A stretch of DNA of 64,000 bases from Lachnospiraceae bacterium JLR.KK008. GTDB taxonomy: Bacteria; Bacillota; Clostridia; Lachnospirales; Lachnospiraceae. Each line of letters opens with the position of its first letter. Within the stretch, counting starts at the first letter, position 1. Positions 58,241-64,000 of the stretch are shown one piece after another. Made by a program: the position numbers and the translations under genes. The notes under the pieces were generated by a model. The model did no database searches and was not told the DNA's origin. It was given only the letters and a program-made list of their open reading frames with translations. The DNA lies in NCBI GenBank assembly GCA_037015955.1, contig CP143548.1:2970001-3034000 (forward strand). The letters run 5' to 3'.

Positions 58241-59518
58241 ATGAAAAAAAATCGAGAATCAGACAAAGAATTATTGCTTTTCCTTCTGCAAAAATGTAAT
58301 ATGACACTAGAGGATGCAAAAAGCGAACAGGAGGAAATGACCAATAAACAATATATAGAAAAGCATTTCGAATACAGTAAACCCTGGCAGGGAAAAGACG
58401 GCAGGTGGCGCACCTACCTTCCCGATGAAAGCAGAAAGGAAAAACGGCGGCTTATCGCAAAAAGAACCCTTGAAAATCTGTACGCTGCTATTATTACTTT
58501 CTACCGGGAACAGGAAAGCGGCTTAAACAACCGCAAAATTACCTTGCGCACCTTCTACCAGTCATGGCTTGAATATAAGAAACTCAAAACGACATCCACT
58601 ATGTACATATACCGTATTCACAATGACTGGCAGGCTTACTATCTGAATGATACGATCATAGACGTGCCCCTTTCAAAACTGAATTATGACAGGCTGGAAC
58701 AATGGGCACTGAAAAAAATCAGAGAAAAACAACTCACCAAAAAGCAATACTACAATATGTCCATTATCATGCGTCAGTCTCTTGACTATGCGGTACAAAA
58801 AGGCATTATTGAGATTAACCCATTTCAGAATGTTAAGATCGATCGCAAACTGTTTACCATGAAAAGAAAGCCTGATGATGAAACGCAGGTCTTTCTGACT
58901 AATGAACAGCCAGTGATCGAAGCGGAAGCCTATGCAGATTTCAAAGAAACAGAAAGCGTTGCCTGCCTTGCCATCCCGCTTCTGTACCAGACTGGCCTGC
59001 GCCTTGGTGAGATAGTAGCCGTCAAAAGCAGCGATATATCCGGCAATTACCTTCATGTACAGCGCATGGAAGTACGGACAAAAGAACAGCTTCCTGATGG
59101 TTCTTGGTCTGTACAACGCTACAAAATCGTGGAGCATACAAAAAGCGATGCCGGGGACAGATTGGTTTATCTTTCCAAAACGGCACGGACAATCATCGCA
59201 ATGGTTGAGCAAAGCAACCATGAACACGGTTATAAAGACGATGGTTTTCTGTTCTTAAACCAACAAGGGCGCATCCATGCCCGATGTATTGACACGCGGA
59301 TACGCAAATATTGCCGCCACGCAGGCATCATGGAAAAAGCCTCCCATAAGGTCAGAAAAACTTATATCAGCACATTAATTGATGCAGGAATTAATATCAA
59401 CGAAGTGCGCAAACAGGCAGGCCATGAAGACGAGCGAACAACTTATAAGAATTACTGTTTTAACCGGATGGAGAAATCTGAAACAGAATCATCTTTAGAA
59501 AAAGCACTGGCACGCTAA
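58241..59518 (+). CDS. int: Tyrosine integrase of the element
   Basis: 425 aa. N-terminal arm-binding region (about 40-75), SAM-like core-binding domain (about 110-200), and catalytic domain with Arg in TGLRLGEIVAV, the HKVR box (HKVRKTYIST), AGHEDERTTYKNY with the His and nucleophile Tyr. Complete and apparently functional. Lies next to attR, the normal arrangement, and would act on the tRNA-Gly site. Confidence 0.93.
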   Translation: MKKNRESDKELLLFLLQKCNMTLEDAKSEQEEMTNKQYIEKHFEYSKPWQGKDGRWRTYLPDESRKEKRRLIAKRTLENLYAAIITFYREQESGLNNRKITLRTFYQSWLEYKKLKTTSTMYIYRIHNDWQAYYLNDTIIDVPLSKLNYDRLEQWALKKIREKQLTKKQYYNMSIIMRQSLDYAVQKGIIEINPFQNVKIDRKLFTMKRKPDDETQVFLTNEQPVIEAEAYADFKETESVACLAIPLLYQTGLRLGEIVAVKSSDISGNYLHVQRMEVRTKEQLPDGSWSVQRYKIVEHTKSDAGDRLVYLSKTARTIIAMVEQSNHEHGYKDDGFLFLNQQGRIHARCIDTRIRKYCRHAGIMEKASHKVRKTYISTLIDAGININEVRKQAGHEDERTTYKNYCFNRMEKSETESSLEKALAR

Positions 59519-59533
59519 AAATTCCTATAAAAA

Positions 59534-59552
59534 GTGTAACCATGTGTAACCA
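59534..59552. promoter_or_regulatory. Candidate integrase arm sites, right end
   Basis: Two direct copies of GTGTAACCA (59534-59542 and 59544-59552), matching the pair at 53301-53321. Confidence 0.6.
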
Positions 59553-59573
59553 AGCAGATTTCAGGGTAAAACA

Positions 59574-59638
59574 AACGGAAATGCTGATAAACTCAACATT
59601 TCCGCGATCTTAACCAGAGCACGAGACGGGATTCGAAC
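59574..59638. repeat. Right attachment site (attR)
   Basis: 65 bp identical to attL; overlaps the 3' end of the intact tRNA-Gly gene and restores its 3' end and terminator after integration. Confidence 0.93.
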
Positions 59639-59689
59639 CCGCGACCCTCGCCTTGGCAAGGCGATACTCCACCACTGAGCCACTCGTGC
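59618..59689 (-). tRNA. tRNA-Gly (anticodon GCC)
   Basis: Cloverleaf complete: acceptor GCACGAG / CTCGTGC, T arm with GGTTCGAATCC, anticodon loop TTGCCAA. CCA is not encoded. The 3' end is the integration site of the element. Confidence 0.96.
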
Positions 59690-59773
59690 ATATATAATTT
59701 TTATTCGATTATCTAACGCGCTTTTTATTCTATCATACTATGAAATATCTGTCAACGAATATTTCCCTGAAAA

Positions 59774-59844
59774 AGCGGGTGATGGGAATCGAACCCACGT
59801 ATCCAGCTTGGAAGGCTGGTGTTCTACCATTGAACTACACCCGC
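59774..59844 (-). tRNA. tRNA-Gly (anticodon TCC)
   Basis: Acceptor GCGGGTG / CACCCGC, T loop GGTTCGATTCC, anticodon loop CTTCCAA. Upstream of the GCC gene on the same strand, probably one transcript. Confidence 0.96.
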
Positions 59845-59879
59845 AAGCCACTTATATTGACTGCCTCAATGCCTTATAT

Positions 59880-59908
59880 ATAATACCAAACGAGATCTAA
59901 AAAGTCAA
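59880..59908 (-). promoter_or_regulatory. Promoter of the tRNA-Gly pair
   Basis: Minus strand TTGACT, 17-base spacer, TATTAT, 36 bases before the first tRNA. Confidence 0.8.
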
Positions 59909-60128
59909 CAGGTTTTCTGCTCTCCGTTCCATATCTTATATCTGTTGAAATTGCTGCGGAAAGACAATCGGCAGGAACTCTTTCCAAGGTGTATCAAACT
60001 ATCAAGAATCCCTGCTTTGTCAATGCCCAGAGCCGGGCGAATTTTTGTGTGCCAGAGAACTCCGGCTATTGAGATTTACTAAGAGAATTGCTATAATAAT
60101 CAGGATTGTATTGTCCTTCTATGAATTT

Positions 60129-60175
60129 ATTATATCTCGTTTATCCGAAAATGTCAACAATATTTCGGATAAACG
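60129..60175 (-). promoter_or_regulatory. Consensus promoter inside a perfect inverted repeat (operator candidate)
   Basis: Minus strand TTGACA (60152-60157), 17-base spacer, TATAAT (60129-60134). The 13-bp perfect repeat CGTTTATCCGAAA / TTTCGGATAAACG (60138-60150 and 60163-60175) covers the spacer and the region upstream of -35. A regulator bound there would block this promoter, and could also control the divergent XRE gene. The 364-base stretch 59845-60208 holds no gene; no ORF follows this promoter before the tRNAs. Confidence 0.65.
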
Positions 60176-60208
60176 ATTTTTCAACGTAGTTGTAGCAAAG
60201 GAGTTGTA

Positions 60209-60595
60209 ATGAACGCGATCGGTGAACGTATCAAACAGCAGAGAAAAAGAAAAGATCTGACACAGCCACAGATCAAAGAACTCACAGGCATCTCCTCCGG
60301 AACTTTAAGCGATATTGAAAACGGAAAGACACTCCCCGCTGCACTTTCTCTGATCAAGCTGTCAAAAGCGCTTGAGTGTTCCATAGACTGGATGCTGACA
60401 GGAGAAAGCCTCCAGCAGGAAGACCCGGCCTTTCTCGCTCCGCTGGAAGAGGAATTATTAACTGGCTTTCGCGAACTTTCCGAAGATGACAAGGAAGAAA
60501 TGATCAGTATACTGCAAATGAAGCGCAGAAAAACACAGGCCGCAAAAATAGGTTCTGATACCGCCAATGACGAAATTTCCCATTTGGTTGGATAA
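60209..60595 (+). CDS. XRE family transcriptional regulator
   Basis: 128 aa. Helix-turn-helix (LTQPQIKELTGISSGTLSDI, then ENGKTLPA), and a C-terminal tail with no known ligand domain. Typical of phage or element repressors (ImmR-like) but not clearly part of the neighbouring element. AAAGGAG five bases before the ATG. Probable binder of the inverted repeat 35 to 70 bases upstream. Confidence 0.88.
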   Translation: MNAIGERIKQQRKRKDLTQPQIKELTGISSGTLSDIENGKTLPAALSLIKLSKALECSIDWMLTGESLQQEDPAFLAPLEEELLTGFRELSEDDKEEMISILQMKRRKTQAAKIGSDTANDEISHLVG

Positions 60596-60639
60596 CACAA
60601 CAGTCTTCTATAAAGAATGAAGTCAGGAGGAATAAACAG

Positions 60640-62319
60640 ATGCAAAAAAAATGGTGGCATGGTAAAGTCGCATACCAAATTTATCCTAAAAGTTTTTATG
60701 ATACGACCGGAAATGGCATCGGCGACCTGAAAGGGATAACAAACAAATTGGATTATCTGAAAGAGCTTGGCATAGATATTATCTGGCTCTCTCCCTGTTA
60801 CCGCTCTCCTTTGGCTGACCAGGGATATGATATTTCTGATTATTATGACATCGATCCCCGCTTTGGCACGATGGACGATATGGAAGAATTAATTTCCGAA
60901 GCAAAAAAGAGAGACCTGCATATTGTGATGGATCTTGTCGTCAATCACTGCTCCGATGAACACGAATGGTTTCAAAAAGCGCTTGCAGACCCGGACGGCG
61001 AATACGGGAAATATTTTTACATAGAACAGGGGAAAAACGGCGCTCCACCGAACAACTGGCGCAGCTATTTTGGCGGCAGCGTCTGGGAACCGATCCCTGG
61101 CACGGATAAATACTATCTGCATTTGTTCCACAAAAAGCAGCCTGATCTGAACTGGGAAAACCCCGGACTTCGGGAAGAAATCTATAAAATGATCTGCTGG
61201 TGGCTGGAAAAGGGCCTTGCCGGTTTCCGCATCGATGCCATCATTAATATTAAAAAAGCGCTGCCCTTCGATGCCTGGAATTATCCTGCCGACCGGGACG
61301 ACGGTTTGACCGCTGCACCGAGAATGCTCGAAGATGCCATTGGCGTCGGTGAGTTTCTGGGAGAGATGCGCGATAAAGCCTTCCGTAAATATGATGCGTT
61401 TACCGCCGGAGAGGTGTTTAACATGAGAGAGGATGAGTTAAAAAGTTTCGTCGGTGACAACGGATATTTCTCCACTATTTTTGATTTCCGCTCAACAGTC
61501 TATGGCGGAAGTTCGAAAGGCTGGTATGATTGCCTCCACATTATGCCTGATGAATTTAAAAAATGTTGTTTTACTTCGCAGAGACTTGTGAAGGACATCG
61601 GCTTCCTCTCCAATATTATTGAAAACCATGATGAGCCCCGCGGCGTCAGCCGATATATTCCCTCGGAAGACCTCTCAGATACGTCCAAAAAACTTCTGGC
61701 TACGATCTCCTTTATGCTCCGCGGCCTTCCGTGGATCTATCAGGGACAGGAAATTGGCATGGAGAATCTTCCCTTTGCGTCGATCGACGAGATTGATGAC
61801 ATCAGTACCCTTGATGAATACAGCGTAGCCCTACGGGCAGGACTGTCTGAAGAAGAAGCGCTGTCAGCAGTTTCATTTTTCAGCCGGGACAACGCGCGTA
61901 CTCCCTTCCAATGGGACAATACTGCGAATGCCGGATTTACGAAAGGCACTCCCTGGCTGCGTGTCAATCCCAACTATACAGACATCAATGCGGCAGCGCA
62001 GATCAATGACGAAACTTCCGTCTTTTCTTATTATCAGGCACTCATCGCTCTGCGAAAAGATCCCCGCTATGCAGATACGATTGTCTATGGTATTTTGGAA
62101 CCTTTTATGGAAGACACTGAAAATCTCATGGCCTTTTTCCGCAAAGGTGAGCGTCAGACGTTACTCGTACTTGCAAACTTCAGAAGGGAGCCGCGGAACC
62201 TGACACTGCCATCCCCCTGCAAGAATATACTACTCAACAATTATGATACATTAACGATAGAAGATGACAAATCTGTCATATTAGACAATTACCAGTCTGT
62301 AATTCTGGAACTGGAATAA
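60640..62319 (+). CDS. GH13 alpha-glucosidase (oligo-glucosidase type)
   Basis: 559 aa cytoplasmic enzyme of the GH13_31 type. Catalytic Asp in GFRIDAI, Glu in TAGEVFN, and transition-state Asp in IENHDEPR. Cleaves glucose from short alpha-glucosides. The residue after the nucleophile is Ala; in this family Val is linked with alpha-1,6 and other small residues with alpha-1,4 preference, so maltose-type substrates are possible. AGGAGG nine bases before the ATG; no terminator seen after the XRE gene, so co-transcription with it is possible. Confidence 0.9.
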   Translation: MQKKWWHGKVAYQIYPKSFYDTTGNGIGDLKGITNKLDYLKELGIDIIWLSPCYRSPLADQGYDISDYYDIDPRFGTMDDMEELISEAKKRDLHIVMDLVVNHCSDEHEWFQKALADPDGEYGKYFYIEQGKNGAPPNNWRSYFGGSVWEPIPGTDKYYLHLFHKKQPDLNWENPGLREEIYKMICWWLEKGLAGFRIDAIINIKKALPFDAWNYPADRDDGLTAAPRMLEDAIGVGEFLGEMRDKAFRKYDAFTAGEVFNMREDELKSFVGDNGYFSTIFDFRSTVYGGSSKGWYDCLHIMPDEFKKCCFTSQRLVKDIGFLSNIIENHDEPRGVSRYIPSEDLSDTSKKLLATISFMLRGLPWIYQGQEIGMENLPFASIDEIDDISTLDEYSVALRAGLSEEEALSAVSFFSRDNARTPFQWDNTANAGFTKGTPWLRVNPNYTDINAAAQINDETSVFSYYQALIALRKDPRYADTIVYGILEPFMEDTENLMAFFRKGERQTLLVLANFRREPRNLTLPSPCKNILLNNYDTLTIEDDKSVILDNYQSVILELE

Positions 62320-62385
62320 TGGTTACAGGCAATTTATCTGTGTCCAATCAAAACTGCCTGCAAATCAATCCGGAGGATACGCTAC

Positions 62386-63594
62386 ATGATAAGGCAAAAC
62401 ACATTTGTTACACTGAAAAAGGGCGAAGGCCGCACACTGAAAGCCGGCGGCATGTGGGTCTATGACAACGAGATCGACGCCGTCACTGGCAACTTTGAAA
62501 ATGGGGATATTGTATCCATCCATGATTTTGACGGATATTTCATGGGCTATGGATTTCTCAATACCAATTCGAAAATTGCGGTCCGTCTGCTCTCCCGGCA
62601 TAAAGACAATCCTGTCACGGAAGATTTTATCCACCGGAGGGTGCTGGATGCCTGGAATTATCGGAAAGAAACCGTAGACACCTCCTGCTGCCGTATCATT
62701 TTCGGAGAAGCAGACTTTCTCCCCGGTATTGTCGTCGATAAATTCGCAGATGTCCTTGTAGTGGAGTCTCTCGCCCTTGGAATTGACCGTCTGAAATCTC
62801 TGATTCTCACGGCTCTCGTTGATATTTTAAACAATGACGGCATCTCTGTACGCGGTATTTACGAGCGAAGCGATGCGAAAGTGAGAGAACAGGAGGGAAT
62901 GACGCGCTGCAAAGGTTTTATCGGCACGCCTTTTGATACGAACGTGGAGATCTCGGAAAATGGAGTCAAATACCTTGTCGACGTAAAAGACGGGCAGAAG
63001 ACCGGATTTTTCCTCGATCAGAAATATAACCGGGCCGCCATCCATAAGATATGTAAAAACAAAAAAGTACTGGACTGCTTTACGCATACCGGCTCCTTTG
63101 CCCTCAATGCGGCAGTGGCCGGCGCCGCCTCCGTGCTTGGTGTCGATGCCTCGGAAACGGCCATCAGGCAGGCGCAAAAAAATGCGGCCCTTAACCATCT
63201 TGAATCGGTCGTACAGTTTCAGACTGCCGACGTCTTTGATCTGCTTCCTGCACTCGAACGTGCAGAGAAGTCTTATGATGTCGTCATTCTGGACCCTCCT
63301 GCTTTCACCAAATCCAGAAATTCCGTGAAAAATGCGATCAAAGGATACCGCGAGATTAACATGCGCGGCCTCAGACTTGTGAGAAACGGAGGTTTTCTTG
63401 CCACTTGCTCCTGTTCTCATTTTATGGATCCGGAACTGTTCGCAAAGACTATCAAAGAAGCTGCCAGAAGCGCTCACAAACGTCTGCGCCAGGTAGAGTT
63501 TCGTACCCAGGCGCCCGATCATCCAATTCTCTGGGCTGCTGACAGCTCTTATTACTTAAAATTTTATATTTTCCAGGTGGTGGAAGAAAGATGA
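62386..63594 (+). CDS. Class I rRNA large-subunit methyltransferase, RlmI-like
   Basis: 402 aa. N-terminal PUA domain (about 1-75), then a Rossmann methyltransferase with VLDCFTHTGSFALNAA, DASETAI and the DPPAFTKSR catalytic motif. Family members make m5C in 23S rRNA. A Cys close to the C-terminal motif (TCSCSHFM) fits the m5C type. GGAGG nine bases before the ATG. Confidence 0.92.
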   Translation: MIRQNTFVTLKKGEGRTLKAGGMWVYDNEIDAVTGNFENGDIVSIHDFDGYFMGYGFLNTNSKIAVRLLSRHKDNPVTEDFIHRRVLDAWNYRKETVDTSCCRIIFGEADFLPGIVVDKFADVLVVESLALGIDRLKSLILTALVDILNNDGISVRGIYERSDAKVREQEGMTRCKGFIGTPFDTNVEISENGVKYLVDVKDGQKTGFFLDQKYNRAAIHKICKNKKVLDCFTHTGSFALNAAVAGAASVLGVDASETAIRQAQKNAALNHLESVVQFQTADVFDLLPALERAEKSYDVVILDPPAFTKSRNSVKNAIKGYREINMRGLRLVRNGGFLATCSCSHFMDPELFAKTIKEAARSAHKRLRQVEFRTQAPDHPILWAADSSYYLKFYIFQVVEER

Positions 63595-63605
63595 CTTCTT
63601 CCACC
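63579..63605. terminator. Hairpin between convergent genes
   Basis: 10-bp stem GGTGGAAGAA / TTCTTCCACC containing the stop codon of the methyltransferase gene in the loop, TTATT afterwards. Possible weak terminator. Confidence 0.45.
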
Positions 63606-64000
63606 TTATTCCCTCATTTCATCCATAATTTCCGCCAGTCCCGCTTCAAACTGTCGCATGGAAAAGCATCTTTCATATATGCCTCTTGCCCGCCTGCCTA
63701 TCTCCCGCAAGACGTCTCTGTGAGTCAGGCAGTATCTCAGCTTTTTCCGCAGTTCCTCCGCATTTTCTGTAGCAAAAATAAGTCCGTCTTTTCCATCTCT
63801 CATGTATTCGGCAATCCCCGCGCCGCTGCTCACAACCGTGGGCTTTCCGTACATCATTGCCTCTATTACCACCATTGATACCGTTTCCTGCCTTGACGCA
63901 CAGACCAGCACATCCGCTTCCTGAATCATTCGCAGCGTCTCTTCATGTGGCAGCGCTCCGAAAAACCGGACTGGCAGATGCAGCCTCTCACTGATCTCGC
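63606..64000 (-). CDS. Glycosyltransferase, 3' part (runs off the window)
   Basis: C-terminal 131 codons of a GT-B (group 1) glycosyltransferase: FFGALPHEETLRMIQEADVL, then SRQETVSMVVIEAMMYGKP, and VSSGAGIAEYMRDGKDGLIF, the nucleotide-sugar-binding half. The frame is open to the window end, so the true start lies beyond 64000. Donor and acceptor cannot be told. Confidence 0.85.
   Translation of the reverse strand, partial: EISERLHLPVRFFGALPHEETLRMIQEADVLVCASRQETVSMVVIEAMMYGKPTVVSSGAGIAEYMRDGKDGLIFATENAEELRKKLRYCLTHRDVLREIGRRARGIYERCFSMRQFEAGLAEIMDEMRE

Larger units (their letters stand above)
53180..59638. mobile_element. Decaying integrative element in a tRNA-Gly gene
   Basis: 6,459 bp bounded by a 65-bp perfect direct repeat containing the last 21 bases of tRNA-Gly(GCC) and its terminator. 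Carries a toxin-antitoxin-like locus, several small hypothetical genes, an FtsK-like gene and a replication initiator gene (both frameshifted), and a tyrosine integrase at the right end. Gene order resembles small ICE/CTn-type elements that lack their own conjugation channel. No excisionase was recognised. Confidence 0.88.

Noticed and set aside
60181-60678. 165-aa minus-strand frame opposite the XRE gene
   Set aside because: Shadow frame; no ribosome binding site, and low-complexity Ser/Leu composition.

Overview
The window looks like chromosome from a Gram-positive anaerobe of the Clostridia, most likely a Lachnospiraceae member. This is inferred from gene content and family resemblance: moderate GC, strong AGGAGG-type ribosome binding sites, a pyruvate formate-lyase/activase pair beside a 2[4Fe-4S] ferredoxin, class II galT, VanW and DUF4153 proteins, and the germination-type amidase cwlD with other spore/cell-wall hydrolases, which suggests a spore former. 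No rRNA gene is present to fix the genus.

Layout. 1-11 kb: a methyltransferase, a DUF4153 membrane protein, a complete ten-gene F1Fo ATP synthase operon (minus strand, promoter near 10.4 kb; its c-subunit carries a sodium-binding signature), and a DUF402 protein. 11-20.6 kb: mostly minus-strand housekeeping genes (SleB-type hydrolase, dCMP deaminase, upp, rpiB, tsaC, SRAP protein, cwlD, GH18 hydrolase), then mecA and a DUF1858 protein. 20.6-24.9 kb: a 77-bp tandem repeat, then a fermentation block in which pyruvate formate-lyase is split: a 679-aa catalytic subunit without a glycyl-radical domain, a 66-aa Cys-containing relative of the linker, and an 81-aa glycyl-radical subunit, followed by pflA and a ferredoxin. 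24.9-33.9 kb: MerR regulator, dnaB, rplI, gdpP, a DUF1016 remnant, rlmD-type methyltransferase, yhaM, and an HtrA-like protein that has lost its catalytic residues. 34-44.9 kb: mutS2 with a two-component system, trmL, an aminotransferase with an Lrp-type regulator, a HypE-like protein, VanW, a 32-aa membrane peptide, and a DnaQ-type exonuclease. 44.9-52.5 kb: a DUF4080 radical SAM protein, galT, galK, an AraC regulator, azlCD, and an orphan secreted protein.

52.5-60.6 kb is accessory. A 6.5-kb integrative element (53180-59638) sits in the 3' end of a tRNA-Gly gene, bounded by 65-bp perfect direct repeats. It has an apparently intact tyrosine integrase, but its FtsK-like transfer gene and its replication initiator each carry a frameshift, so it appears to be decaying. 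Inside it is a type I toxin-antitoxin-like locus: a 26-aa hydrophobic peptide opposed by a convergent antisense RNA with its own promoter and terminator. A second, promoter-less copy of that locus lies just outside the element and probably remains from an earlier related insertion. Three copies of a small structured repeat accompany these loci. To the right are two tRNA-Gly genes, then an XRE regulator preceded by a 13-bp perfect inverted repeat overlapping a consensus promoter on the opposite strand.

60.6-64 kb: a GH13 alpha-glucosidase, an RlmI-like rRNA methyltransferase, and the 3' part of a glycosyltransferase that runs off the window.
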